Assembly (NCBI RefSeq): GCF_030160635.1
Contig: NZ_BSOS01000073.1
Location: forward strand, 62,001 to 126,000
Source of the DNA: Acidocella aquatica
Lineage (GTDB): Bacteria > Pseudomonadota > Alphaproteobacteria > Acetobacterales > Acetobacteraceae
DNA: 64,000 nucleotides
Reading direction: 5' to 3'
The position numbers and the translations under genes are program-made. Positions 54,181 through 62,593 of the stretch are shown piece by piece (the first letter of the stretch is position 1; each line of letters opens with the position of its first letter). Below the pieces are notes generated by a model that saw only the letters and a list, made by a program, of their open reading frames with translations, had not been told where the DNA came from and did not search any database.

Positions 54181-55380
54181 TCAGGCGGTAATCACGCCGA
54201 TCTGCTGATCCCAGCGGCCCAGCGCATAAACCAGATCGGCGGCGGAAAGCGGCATGTAGGTCGGCGCGGTGGCGATCATCTCATCGTACCACGGGCGGCC
54301 AAATTTCTGGATGACCTGCTGGCTGGAGGCCGGGGCCATCGAGAGGGGAACATTCTTCACCGCCGGGCCGGGGTAGAAATAACCCGCGTCATAGGTGACA
54401 GCCTGCTGCGCCGGAGCCAGCATGAAATTCATCATATCCAGCAAAACAGCAAGTTTTCCGGGTTTCACCCCTTTGGGGATCGCCATGTATTGCGCGTCGC
54501 AGACGATAATCTGATTGTCAAACTTGGTCACCTCCACGCTCGCGGGCACAACACCCAGCGCGCGGGGGTTGATATCCCAGCCGGTCTGCGTCGGGGTCAT
54601 CGCGCGCAGGCCCGAGCCCAGCTCCTGCATCACGGCACCCGTGCCGGAGGGGTAATATTCAATGGTCTTGCCCAGAGCGGCAAGGAAGCTCCAGGTCTTG
54701 TCCCAGCCGTGGCGCGGATCGCGCGGGTTGGAGTCGCCCAGCAGATAGGGCAGCCCCATCAGGAAAATACGCGCCGGGCCGGAGTTGGCGGGGCGGGCAT
54801 AGATGAACTTCTTGGGATTCGCCTGTGCCCAGGCGAGAACACCCTCAACCGTGGTCGGCGGCGTGGAGACCATCGCGGGGTTGTATTCCAGCAGCGGGCC
54901 AGCGGGGCAGAACACCACCTCCAGCGCCTGGTTCTGCGCGAACCCCTGCATCCTGAGCGCGTTCGGCTGATAGATGCTGGCCGGGTCGGGCAGGCTGGCG
55001 GCATAGTTGGGCAGCAAAGGCTCCCAGATTTTCTGCGCGATGCCGGCTGAGAGCGCATCGATGCCGGTCAGCACCATATCGATATCCAGCCGCCCGGCGG
55101 ATTGCTCGGCCTTCAGCTTGCCCGGCAGCTCAGGCGCTGGCGCCGCGCTGTAGACAATGCTGGAGACCAGATGCGGCTTCTGCGCGGCATAGGCGTCAAA
55201 CGCCGGGCGGGTGAGCGCCAGCGTTCCCGCCACGTCAACAATGCTGAGGCTCACCGGCGAGGTGGGCAGCGCCAGGGTCGCGGCGCGCGCCACGCCGCCC
55301 ATCTCGGCCAGGCCAACAGCCGCCCCCGCCGCCGCAACGCCACCCAGCACGCTCCTGCGTGTAATTCTTTCCATTGTCAT
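54181..55380 (-). CDS. Extracellular solute-binding protein with Tat signal
   Basis: A 399-residue periplasmic binding protein. The N-terminus reads ITRRSVLGGVAAAGAAVG, a twin-arginine signal, with AxA cleavage near residue 33. The mature part belongs to the type 2 binding-protein fold of the PotD/iron-type group. It is the first gene of the seven-gene minus-strand operon and diverges from the porin. Tat export suggests folding before export; ligand unknown, possibly a uronate or related acid from its neighbours. Confidence 0.86.
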   Translation of the reverse strand: MTMERITRRSVLGGVAAAGAAVGLAEMGGVARAATLALPTSPVSLSIVDVAGTLALTRPAFDAYAAQKPHLVSSIVYSAAPAPELPGKLKAEQSAGRLDIDMVLTGIDALSAGIAQKIWEPLLPNYAASLPDPASIYQPNALRMQGFAQNQALEVVFCPAGPLLEYNPAMVSTPPTTVEGVLAWAQANPKKFIYARPANSGPARIFLMGLPYLLGDSNPRDPRHGWDKTWSFLAALGKTIEYYPSGTGAVMQELGSGLRAMTPTQTGWDINPRALGVVPASVEVTKFDNQIIVCDAQYMAIPKGVKPGKLAVLLDMMNFMLAPAQQAVTYDAGYFYPGPAVKNVPLSMAPASSQQVIQKFGRPWYDEMIATAPTYMPLSAADLVYALGRWDQQIGVITA

Positions 55381-55715
55381 TTCCGTTCGTTTCCCGTTGT
55401 ACCCGCTATCCTGGGCGATTTTCGTTTATACACGGCCACCGCGCCTCGCGCCGTGCCCACGCCGCATATGACAACGCCGGCGCAAAGATGTCAATTGTTT
55501 TTACCATTTTAACAAATTTAGCAAAAACATCCGAACAACATAACAAATTTCCCCAAAAACCACCTAATTTCAGTAGGTTTTGCGCAGGAAGCTTCCCGGT
55601 TCAGCACAAAATTGTAATTTAGTTATAATTTTATTTGACAACTTAAGCGTTGATTTGTACGCCATCCCCGACGCGACAACGACCGTCACACCAAAACAAA
55701 CCAGGGAGCGACCGA
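55381..55715. promoter_or_regulatory. 335-bp divergent control region of the sugar-acid unit
   Basis: The region between the binding protein (minus) and the porin (plus) turns AT-rich from about 55490. It contains a 23-bp inverted repeat (55609-55631) directly before a TTGACA at 55635-55640, which could be the -35 of the porin promoter, though the -10 (TACGCC at 55658) is poor. Two AACAAATTT direct repeats lie near 55509 and 55540. An AGGGAG ribosome site precedes the porin ATG. No gene is seen. Confidence 0.5.
55609..55631. promoter_or_regulatory. Putative operator, 23-bp imperfect inverted repeat
   Basis: AAATTGTAA, a 5-bp centre, TTATAATTT: nine-base arms with one mismatch. It adjoins the TTGACA of the porin promoter in a region shared by both transcripts. 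The GntR regulator at 48892-49683 is the candidate protein, by context only. Confidence 0.45.
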
Positions 55716-57038
55716 ATGAGTACGCAAAATTCATCCAATAAATTTACATATAAGTTTACATCCATCCGCCGTTATGCACTAGCCTCGGTGGCCTGCACGG
55801 CGCTTGCGGCATCGGCCGCGCATGCCCAGTCGCTGCAAACCTGGCTGAACCAAAAAACCATGACCGGCAACTGGAATGGCGGGCGCACCAAGCTTGAAGA
55901 CATCGGCATCGACATACACGGCGGCCATGTCGGCGAATTCGCCGATGTGATGTCGGGCGGCAAGCGCCAGGGCAATGGCTATGCCCAGCAGCTCTATTAC
56001 GGCATGACCATCGACCTCGGTAAGCTGGCCGGGCTGAACGGCACCGTGATGAACATCAGCTTCAACACCCGCGAGGGCCGCAACGCCTCGGCTGATTTCA
56101 TCGGCAACAAGCTGGCGGTGCAGGAGGTTTACGGCGCGGGCGAGACCACGCGCTTGACCGAACTCAGCGTCGAGCAGGCGATGTTCGACAAGATGCTGAT
56201 GGTCAAGCTCGGCTTCTACCCGATGGGCAATGATTTCGGCTCCACCCCCATCGGTTGCGATTTCCAGAACGTCGGCTTCTGCGCCCACCCGCAGAACCTG
56301 CCCAACTCCTCCGGCTGGGCGGATAACCCGACCGGGCATTGGGGCGGCCGCGTGAAGCTCAATGTCACCCCCGCGCTTTATGGCGAAGTTGGCGTTTATG
56401 ACGTGAACCCCACCTACGGCAACCGCGGCAACGGGCTGAAGATCAGCACCTCCGGCTCCACCGGCGCGCTCATCCCCGCTGAAATCGGCTACACCACGGC
56501 GCTCGGCGCGGCGGAACTGCCAGGCCATTACAAGGTTGGCGTGTATTATGACACCTCGAAGGTGGCCGACGCGGTGACGCCAAACCAGCTCGATAAGGGC
56601 CGTTACGGCGCCTATATCCTGGCCGACCAGATGCTCTTCAGCTTCGATGGCACGGCCAAGCGCGGGCTGGTGGGTTTCGCGCAATACTCCGTCTCGGATG
56701 CGCGCACCGCCGTGTTCGCCAACACCATCGCCGCCGGGCTGGTGGCGCTCGGGCCGTTTGACTCGCGCCCGCATGATTTCGTGAATGCCGCCTACGTCCG
56801 CGCCGGGATCAACCATCGCAATCTCGTGGCCAAGGAGGCCGCCCTCGCCGCCCAGAACATCACCAACCCCTCGCTCTCCGAGGGTGAAGGACTGGTCGAA
56901 GTCGGCTACGGCCTCGCCGCAACCCCCTGGCTGCTGATCCACCCCAACGTGCAATATGTCATCAACCCGGGTACATTCTCCTACAAGCACATCCCGAACG
57001 CATGGGTGTTCGGGTTCGAGACAAAAGTAACTTTCTAA
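55716..57038 (+). CDS. OprB-type carbohydrate-selective porin
   Basis: A 440-residue outer-membrane protein. ATG at 55716 is preferred over the longer open frame because it follows AGGGAG and begins a signal peptide (basic TSIRRYALASV, hydrophobic core, AHA-QS cleavage near residue 37). The mature chain has alternating aromatic strands, NWNGGRTKLEDIGIDIHGGH near the start and ends in an aromatic-Phe strand (VFGFETKVTF), the usual C-terminal porin signal. It resembles carbohydrate-selective OprB porins. Located divergently from the importer operon, it likely supplies the outer-membrane step. Confidence 0.87.
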   Translation: MSTQNSSNKFTYKFTSIRRYALASVACTALAASAAHAQSLQTWLNQKTMTGNWNGGRTKLEDIGIDIHGGHVGEFADVMSGGKRQGNGYAQQLYYGMTIDLGKLAGLNGTVMNISFNTREGRNASADFIGNKLAVQEVYGAGETTRLTELSVEQAMFDKMLMVKLGFYPMGNDFGSTPIGCDFQNVGFCAHPQNLPNSSGWADNPTGHWGGRVKLNVTPALYGEVGVYDVNPTYGNRGNGLKISTSGSTGALIPAEIGYTTALGAAELPGHYKVGVYYDTSKVADAVTPNQLDKGRYGAYILADQMLFSFDGTAKRGLVGFAQYSVSDARTAVFANTIAAGLVALGPFDSRPHDFVNAAYVRAGINHRNLVAKEAALAAQNITNPSLSEGEGLVEVGYGLAATPWLLIHPNVQYVINPGTFSYKHIPNAWVFGFETKVTF

Positions 57039-57047
57039 ATTCAGCTC

Positions 57048-57076
57048 GCCGGGCGCCTCTGGCGTCCGGCATTTTT
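57048..57076 (+). terminator. Hairpin with T tract between the porin and RraA-like genes
   Basis: A 10-bp stem (GCCGGGCGCC with GGCGTCCGGC, one G-T pair) with a 3-nt loop is followed by ATTTTT. It lies 9 nt after the porin stop and 11 nt before the next start. It would end most porin transcripts and lower expression of the following gene. Confidence 0.8.
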
Positions 57077-57087
57077 GGGGGAATTCG

Positions 57088-57801
57088 ATGCTCAAGCCAG
57101 AAACACGCGAAAAACTCACCCGCATCAGCACCGCGACGCTCGCGACGGCGCTCTTCAAGCGCGGGTTGCGTCAACAGTTCATCCAGGGCGCGCTGCCGCT
57201 CAGCCCGCCCGCGCAGAGCATGGTCGGCGAGGCATTCACCCTGCGTTATATCCCCGCCCGCGAGGATCTGAACCCCATCAGCGCCTTCCGCGACCGCGGC
57301 CACAAACAGCGCGTCGCGGTGGAGACCTGCCCCCCGGGCGCGATTTTAGTGATCGACAGCCGCAAGGACGCGCGCGCCGCCTCCGCCGGAGGAATTTTGG
57401 TGACCAGGCTGATGCAGCGCGGCGTCGCCGGCATTGTCACCGATGGCGGTTTTCGCGACAGCGCCGAAATCGCGGGTCTCGGCTTCCCCGCCTATCATGT
57501 GCGCCCGAGTGCGCCGACCAATCTCACCCTGCACCACGCCATCGCCGTCAACGAGCCGATCGGCTGCGGCGACGCGCCGGTGTTCCCCGGCGATGTGCTG
57601 GTGGGCGACGCCGATGGCGTGATGGTGATCCCCGCGCATCTGGCTGACGAGATCGCCGATGAGGCGGTGGAGATGACCCTGTTCGAGGATTTCGTAACCG
57701 AACAGGTCCGCGCGGGCGCATCGGTACTGGGCCTTTATCCGCCGACGGACCCACAAAGCGAAGTGGCTTTCGCCGCCTGGCGCAAGGCGCGCAAGGGCTA
57801 A
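57088..57801 (+). CDS. RraA family protein (aldolase/decarboxylase type)
   Basis: A 237-residue member of the RraA/MenG-like fold. The family's conserved elements are GAILVIDSRKDARAASAGG, then IVTDGGFRDSAEI (Arg-Asp substrate/metal site) and GDAPVFPGDVLVGDADGVMVIP. Enzymes of this fold include hydroxymethylglutarate-type aldolases and oxaloacetate decarboxylases; others bind RNase E. The sugar-acid neighbours favour an aldolase or decarboxylase in keto-acid breakdown. GGGGGA precedes the ATG. Confidence 0.8.
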   Translation: MLKPETREKLTRISTATLATALFKRGLRQQFIQGALPLSPPAQSMVGEAFTLRYIPAREDLNPISAFRDRGHKQRVAVETCPPGAILVIDSRKDARAASAGGILVTRLMQRGVAGIVTDGGFRDSAEIAGLGFPAYHVRPSAPTNLTLHHAIAVNEPIGCGDAPVFPGDVLVGDADGVMVIPAHLADEIADEAVEMTLFEDFVTEQVRAGASVLGLYPPTDPQSEVAFAAWRKARKG

Positions 57802-58057
57802 GTTCCTGCCCCCAAAACTAAAATATTACCCGCACCCCACCTGTCACCCCGCCCCCACCGGTCACCCCCACCGTCACCGTCACCTCCACCGTCATGCCAG
57901 CGAAAGCTGGCATCTCCCTCCGCACGCAACGCATCAACCACCGGGCGGACAAAAAACCACCACCCCCAAATTCCCCCTGAAGCGTTCGCCTTTCAAACAA
58001 ACGCTCCAGCCCATACCTCCACGGTCAATTACCCGTGCTTCGCCCTGACCACCTATT
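57802..58057. repeat. Repeat-rich intergenic stretch with a CCGTCATGCCAGC palindrome
   Basis: No gene is seen. The stretch holds several CACCGTCACC/CCCCACC micro-repeats (57835-57890), the palindrome ATGCCAGC-GAAA-GCTGGCAT (57894-57913) whose near-identical copy is at 31840-31859, and no T-run terminator. Confidence 0.6.
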
Positions 58058-58249
58058 CTAATAGCTCAGCTCAAGCGCCACATCTTCCGGCCGCCCCGTA
58101 ACGGTCCAGACCTTGCCTTCAACCAAGGTAATCGTCGTCTGGCTGTCGTTATGCCCATGCCGGTACAAAAACAAAACCTGCGCGGGATTAATAAAAATCT
58201 CCCGCCGGTCATTCATCTGGTCAACCTGAAATTTCACAAGCTCCGGCAA
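58058..58249 (-). CDS. Small protein of unknown function
   Basis: A 63-residue protein. TTG at 58249 has a strong AGGAGG 5 nt upstream. The sequence is a mix of short strands (EIFINPAQVLFLYRHG, TTITLVEGKVWTVTGRPEDVA) suggesting a small beta domain. I recognise no family. GC content is a little below neighbours. It is not clearly in an operon. Confidence 0.6.
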   Translation of the reverse strand: MPELVKFQVDQMNDRREIFINPAQVLFLYRHGHNDSQTTITLVEGKVWTVTGRPEDVALELSY

Positions 58250-58561
58250 TCCAACCTCCTGTTATTTTTTAAAACGGGGCAAAACACCCCACAGACCACC
58301 CTACCACGTTACACCCCCGCAAAATACCAATTTTTATCCTGCGCCACGCCCCTATCCACCACCGTATTTCCCGCCACCCACTAACCTACCTCTCACCTAC
58401 CACCCACCTGCCCCCAACCGTCATCGCGAGCGCGCGAAGCGACCCATCTTACTCCCTACACAAACAGCAATGTCAGGACCACATTCCTCACCGTCATGCC
58501 TGGCGAGGATCGTACATTCACCGAAGATAAATTACTAATAATTAGAAAATAATCTTACCTG
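58250..58561. other. 312-bp intergenic region with dispersed CCGTCAT-type repeats
   Basis: No gene is seen. It contains CCAACCGTCATCGCGAGCG...AAGCGACCCATCTT (58415-58450) and a partial CACCGTCATGCCTGGCGAGG unit (58488-58508), both of the short dispersed type. From about 58530 base composition becomes AT-rich, and it stays so to about 59690. Confidence 0.55.
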
Positions 58562-59020
58562 CTAATCGCCCAAAAGCTGCGCCGCTATACGATTTAATAC
58601 TGGCATAACGCCGCGTGATTTCAGTTTGTCACAGTTAGAGGAAGTTTGTGAATATTCGGCCATTATTTCAGAACTAATAGTGTCCGTATAAGATGAAACT
58701 AAGGACAAATCAGATGGGAGCGGCAAATTTTTAAGCAAGACCTCTCGATTATATGTGTTTTGTTCGCCCTGCTGGATTAATTCAAACCAAGCTGGCGACT
58801 TGAATCCGCAATCCATTGCAGCTTCAGCATAAGCCGTAGCGTGCAGACTAAAATCTATATCATGCTTCCAAGCTAAAAAACTCGGAGTTGGATTATCGAG
58901 TTCCGAGCTATCACTCGGAAAATTAGGATCATCTGGCGGGAACGGTGCATAATCCTGAGCACGAGCAAAGTATGCACCAAAAATTGTTAGAAAAAACACT
59001 AAAAGTATCGTTTTTTGCAT
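58562..59020 (-). CDS. Putative secreted protein of unknown function
   Basis: A 152-residue protein with a signal peptide (KTILLVFFLTIFGAYFARA, likely cleaved after ARA at residue 21). The mature chain is acidic and Ser/Pro-rich at first, then mostly helical, with only two Cys residues (in MDCGF and SNCDKL), which could form a disulfide. I recognise no family. It is markedly richer in A and T than the rest of the window, a sign of possible transfer. No partner gene is evident. Confidence 0.65.
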   Translation of the reverse strand: MQKTILLVFFLTIFGAYFARAQDYAPFPPDDPNFPSDSSELDNPTPSFLAWKHDIDFSLHATAYAEAAMDCGFKSPAWFELIQQGEQNTYNREVLLKNLPLPSDLSLVSSYTDTISSEIMAEYSQTSSNCDKLKSRGVMPVLNRIAAQLLGD

Positions 59021-59159
59021 TGAATTTCTTATGACCTCGTGAAAATACTTTCTTATAAATCAGAAAAAATTTGGACTAGACTTAAGCTGTGAATCAACTG
59101 AAGATATTGTAGTTTCAAAATAAAGAATTTCGAATCAACCGAAAATTTTGACGCAAATT

Positions 59160-59366
59160 TTAGTCATTAGAAAAAGTGCTCACATCAGACGTGACAATAG
59201 CCATAATTTTAGCGTTAACAGCTTCTTCGAGACGCGCCGCCCGGAACATAAAGGTTTGATTTCTATTTTGCCGCCCAATCGCTTGGTAGATTTGCGCTTG
59301 TTTTTCTAGCCATTCCAATCGTTGAATTTTAGGTGCGTTGCATTTAGGTGCCGAATCGTAATTCAT
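59160..59366 (-). CDS. Small protein of unknown function in AT-rich island
   Basis: A 68-residue, helix-rich protein beginning MNYDSAPKCNAPKIQR with RLEWLEKQAQIYQAIGRQ in the middle. ATG at 59366 has AAGGAA 7 nt upstream; the frame is open further (to 59480) but the upstream part has no ribosome site. No family recognised. AT-rich like its neighbour. Could be a spurious frame. Confidence 0.45.
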   Translation of the reverse strand: MNYDSAPKCNAPKIQRLEWLEKQAQIYQAIGRQNRNQTFMFRAARLEEAVNAKIMAIVTSDVSTFSND

Positions 59367-59695
59367 TTGTAATTTCCTTGTGGAACCGGAGAAACATATG
59401 AGTCGTACTGGAGTCGGTTCAATCATATCAGTTTTGCTTATTCGTTTGGCAAAAATCATGAGAGCCTCAGACCAACGCAAAATTAAGACCTTTGAGGGTC
59501 AGAAAATATCCCCTTTCGAAACCATCAACTAAAAATTAACCACTTTATGGTTAACTTTTTATAAATAAAAAATTCCAACTCATTCCTTTTCCGACACAAA
59601 CCCGCACAAATTGGGGTGCAAGCAAAAAATTAAGCCACACTAACAGACCGTTACGCGATAAACCTCACAAACGCTTCACGTGAAGCACCCTCGCC
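59367..59695. other. 329-bp AT-rich gap downstream of recR
   Basis: No convincing gene. It contains a hairpin (59536-59554) listed separately and a perfect 14-bp palindrome GCTTCACGTGAAGC at 59673-59686, just after the recR stop on the minus strand, which may help end that transcript. Confidence 0.55.
59531..59560. terminator. Bidirectional AT-rich terminator hairpin
   Basis: TTAACCA, loop CTTTA, TGGTTAA, with T tracts beyond both arms (AAAAA at 59531-59535 and TTTTT at 59556-59560). It can end transcripts from either side, including read-through from recR. Confidence 0.6.
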
Positions 59696-60286
59696 TCAGG
59701 CCAGCCTGCGCGCCCGCAGCGCCGTTGCCAGCGTCCCCTCGTCCAGCACCTCCAGCGCCCCGCCCATCGGCACCCCCTGCGCCAGCCGCGAAACCGGCAC
59801 ACCATACCGCTTTAATTTTTCCGCCAGATAATGCCCCGTCGCCGCGCCATCCACGGTTGCCGGCATCGCCAGAATAATCTCCTCCGGCGGGTCGCGCTCC
59901 AGCCGTTCCAGCAACGAGGCGATCGCCAGATCCTCCGGCCCCCGCCCCGCCAGCGCCGAGAGCGAGCCACCCAACACATGATACGTCCCGCGATAAATCA
60001 GCGCCCGCTCCAGCGCCCATAAATCGGCGACACTCTCCACCACGCAAATCCGCCTCTCGCGTGCCGGGTTCACACAAATCATGCAAGGGTCGCAGGAATC
60101 CAGATTCCCGCAAACCGAACATGTCCGCACGCTCGCCGCCACCGCCTCCAGCGCCTCGGCCAGCGGCAGCAACCGCGTCTCGCGTTCGCGCAACAATTTC
60201 AACACAATCCGCCGCGCGCTGCGGGGCCCCAGCCCCGGCAGCTTCGCAAATAATCCGATCAGCCGTTCGAGTTCAGGACCACCCAT
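59696..60286 (-). CDS. recR: Recombination protein RecR
   Basis: A 196-residue recombination mediator acting with RecO/RecF to load RecA. It shows the helix-hairpin-helix (LPGLGPRSARRIVL) near residue 15-28, the zinc finger CSVCGNLDSCDPCMIC and the Toprim domain with VVESVADLWALE. Length is normal. ATG overlaps the ybaB stop (TAATG). Part of dnaX-ybaB-recR. Confidence 0.96.
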   Translation of the reverse strand: MGGPELERLIGLFAKLPGLGPRSARRIVLKLLRERETRLLPLAEALEAVAASVRTCSVCGNLDSCDPCMICVNPARERRICVVESVADLWALERALIYRGTYHVLGGSLSALAGRGPEDLAIASLLERLERDPPEEIILAMPATVDGAATGHYLAEKLKRYGVPVSRLAQGVPMGGALEVLDEGTLATALRARRLA

Positions 60287-60609
60287 TAAAACGGCAGCTT
60301 AAGCCCCGCCGGCAGATTCAACCCGCCCGTGGCGTTCTTCATCTCAGCATCCGTCAGCTCGTCCAACTTGCTCTTGGCATCGGCATGCGCCGCCACGATC
60401 AAATCCTCCAGCATCTCCGTCTCCGCCGGGTCGGCGAGTTTCGGGTCAACCTTCACCTTTTTCAGCGCGCCCTTGCCGGTCAGCGTCACCCGCACCAGCC
60501 CGGCGCCGGCCACGCCCTCAACCTCGGTGGCATCCAGCCTGGCCTGCATATCGGCCATTTTCTGCTGCATCTGCTGCGCCTGTTTCATCAGCCCGGCAAT
60601 ATTCTTCAT
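60286..60609 (-). CDS. ybaB: YbaB/EbfC family nucleoid-associated protein
   Basis: A 107-residue DNA-binding protein of the YbaB/EbfC family. The coiled N-terminus [20 protein letters not shown] is typical, followed by the beta core [17 protein letters not shown]. It overlaps dnaX (ATGA) and recR (TAATG), the common dnaX-ybaB-recR order in bacteria. Confidence 0.95.
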   Translation of the reverse strand: MKNIAGLMKQAQQMQQKMADMQARLDATEVEGVAGAGLVRVTLTGKGALKKVKVDPKLADPAETEMLEDLIVAAHADAKSKLDELTDAEMKNATGGLNLPAGLKLPF

Positions 60610-62393
60610 TCGTCATCTCCTTCATAGAATTCATCCGGCGGCGCCAGCGCCGCCCAATCCGCCGGCATCTCCGGCTCTGCCGCCGCCTCCCCGGGATGCA
60701 ATTTCTCGATCTTCGCACCGGGAAATTCGGCCAGAATCGCCAGCACCAGCGGATGCGTCACCGCTGACTGCATCACCTCGCTCTCGGCCTTGCCCTCCGC
60801 CTGGTCAATCGTCGGCGCGCCCGGCGCGTTGGAGAGCGCAATGGTCCACCGCCGGTGCGTCTCCGCCTCCAGCAGCGCCGCCAGTTTCCCCGCCAGGTCG
60901 CGCGGCGCATGCGGCTCCAGCCGCAGCTCTATCACCGGCGGCGCAAAGCGCACCAGATGCACCGACTGGCGCAGATGCGCGAACAGCGTCACATCCCGCT
61001 TTGTTTCCGCCAGCGCCACCACATCGTTGAACGTAATCGCCCGCGGCGCCGCCTGCATCACCATCGGCGCCCCATTGGCCACCGCCCGGCTGCCCCCGCC
61101 CGAAGGCCCCGGCCCGGCACCACCCTGCGCCGTGGCGCCGCCCTCGGTAATGCGCTTGAGCAACTCACCCGGCGGCGGCATATCGGCCACATGGCACAGG
61201 CGGATGAGGATCATCTCCGCCGCCGCCCGGCGGTCGGGTGCGGCCTCAACCTCCTGCACACCTTTCAGCAGCATCTGCCACAACCGCCCCAGAAAGGGGA
61301 TGCTCAACACCCCCGCCAGCGCCGCCCCACGGGTGCGCTCAGCCTCCGGCAGCGTGGTGCTGGCCGTCAGCGCGGGAACAGACTTCATCCGCGTCAGCAG
61401 ATGCGTCAGCCCCAGCAGATCAGCCAGCAGCACCCCCAGGTCCGCCCCGCGCGCATAGGCGCCATCGGCGATTTCCAGCGCCTTGGCGGCATCGCCCGCC
61501 ACCAGCGCGTCCATCAGCTCGAACACATAGGAGCGGTCGGCCAGCCCCAGCATTTCCGCCACCATTTCGGCGGTGATCCCGGTTTCATCCTCGCTGCCGC
61601 GCGCAATCGCCTGGTCCAGCAGGGAGAGACCATCACGCACCGAGCCATCCGCCGCGCGGGCGATATGCTCGATGGCGCCCGGCGAAATCGCCACCGCTTC
61701 CTTCTGCGCAATGCGGGTGAAATGCGCCGAGAGCTCACTCACCGCCACGCGCCGCAGGTCAAAGCGCTGGCAGCGCGAGAGCACGGTGATCGGCACCTTG
61801 CGGATCTCGGTGGTGGCCAGCACGAACTTGATATGCGGCGGCGGCTCCTCCAGCGTTTTCAGCAGCGCGTTGAACGCCTGCTTGGAGAGCATGTGCACCT
61901 CATCGATGATGAACACTTTGGTCCGCGCCGAGAGCGGGCGGAAACGCGTCGCCTCGATGATCTCGCGCACATCGTCAACGCCGGTGTTGGAGGCGGCGTC
62001 CATCTCCACCACATCGGGGTGGCGGTCGGCCAATATGGCGATGCAGTTTTCGCATAAGCCACAGGGGTCAGGCGTGGGGCCGCCGTTGCCATCCGGCCCG
62101 GTGCAGTTGAGCGCGCGGGCCAAAATACGCGCGGTGGTGGTTTTGCCGACCCCGCGCACCCCGGTGAGCATGAAGGCATGGGCGATGCGGTTCATCGCGA
62201 AGGCGTTGCGCAGGGTGCGCACCAGCGCCTCCTGGCCGATCAGGTCATTAAAGGTGGTGGGCCGGTATTTGCGCGCCAGCACACGGTAGGCGGCGGCGGT
62301 GCTGGGAGCTTCCGGCTCGTCACCAAACAGCGAGGGACCGGAGAAGGCGGGGGGCGCCGTGTCATCCGCTGTGTCATCATCGAACAAACCCAT
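60606..62393 (-). CDS. dnaX: DNA polymerase III subunit gamma/tau
   Basis: A 595-residue clamp-loader ATPase. ATG at 62393 is chosen, after which a short acidic segment precedes the conserved [19 protein letters not shown]. Walker A is [13 protein letters not shown], the zinc module CGLCENC follows, and the SRC motif is in LSRCQRF. The C-terminal tau part from about 400 is Pro/Gly-rich then folded. I see no A-rich slippery heptamer, so a programmed frameshift to gamma is not supported. The SRP RNA gene lies 32 nt upstream on the same strand. Confidence 0.95.
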   Translation of the reverse strand: MGLFDDDTADDTAPPAFSGPSLFGDEPEAPSTAAAYRVLARKYRPTTFNDLIGQEALVRTLRNAFAMNRIAHAFMLTGVRGVGKTTTARILARALNCTGPDGNGGPTPDPCGLCENCIAILADRHPDVVEMDAASNTGVDDVREIIEATRFRPLSARTKVFIIDEVHMLSKQAFNALLKTLEEPPPHIKFVLATTEIRKVPITVLSRCQRFDLRRVAVSELSAHFTRIAQKEAVAISPGAIEHIARAADGSVRDGLSLLDQAIARGSEDETGITAEMVAEMLGLADRSYVFELMDALVAGDAAKALEIADGAYARGADLGVLLADLLGLTHLLTRMKSVPALTASTTLPEAERTRGAALAGVLSIPFLGRLWQMLLKGVQEVEAAPDRRAAAEMILIRLCHVADMPPPGELLKRITEGGATAQGGAGPGPSGGGSRAVANGAPMVMQAAPRAITFNDVVALAETKRDVTLFAHLRQSVHLVRFAPPVIELRLEPHAPRDLAGKLAALLEAETHRRWTIALSNAPGAPTIDQAEGKAESEVMQSAVTHPLVLAILAEFPGAKIEKLHPGEAAAEPEMPADWAALAPPDEFYEGDDE

Positions 62394-62425
62394 GCGCGGC
62401 AGATAACCTTCTACGAAAAGGAGGT

Positions 62426-62521
62426 GGGAGGCCGGACAACGACCCATGAGGAAACTCGTTGCGGCTGCTGCCTTCCGGCCCTGACCGGGTTGGCGAGGCT
62501 CACGTCCGCCGCCGACCTCCC
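62426..62521 (-). ncRNA. ffs: Bacterial signal recognition particle RNA (4.5S-type)
   Basis: Read on the minus strand, the ends pair over 10 bp (GGGAGGTCGG with CCGGCCTCCC). The apical region holds the conserved SRP Alu-free domain IV hallmarks: GTCAGGGCCGGAAGGCAGCAGCC, of which GTCAGG, GGAA tetraloop and the asymmetric AGCAG side are invariant. About 96 nt, the small type. TTTT follows 6 nt later. It sits directly upstream of dnaX, as in many proteobacteria. It forms SRP with Ffh for membrane targeting. Confidence 0.93.
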
Positions 62522-62593
62522 AGGCGCGTTATCACCTCTTCCGCGCCGGCGCGCAAGGTTGCTTCGCTCTGCATGTGCTGCCAAGTTCGCCCC

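Noticed and set aside
60855-62057. 400-codon open frame antisense to dnaX
   Set aside because: Gln/Arg/His-rich shadow with no domain; dnaX is certain.
60606-62393. Programmed frameshift in dnaX
   Set aside because: No run of six or more A residues on the coding strand and no hairpin after a slippery site was seen.
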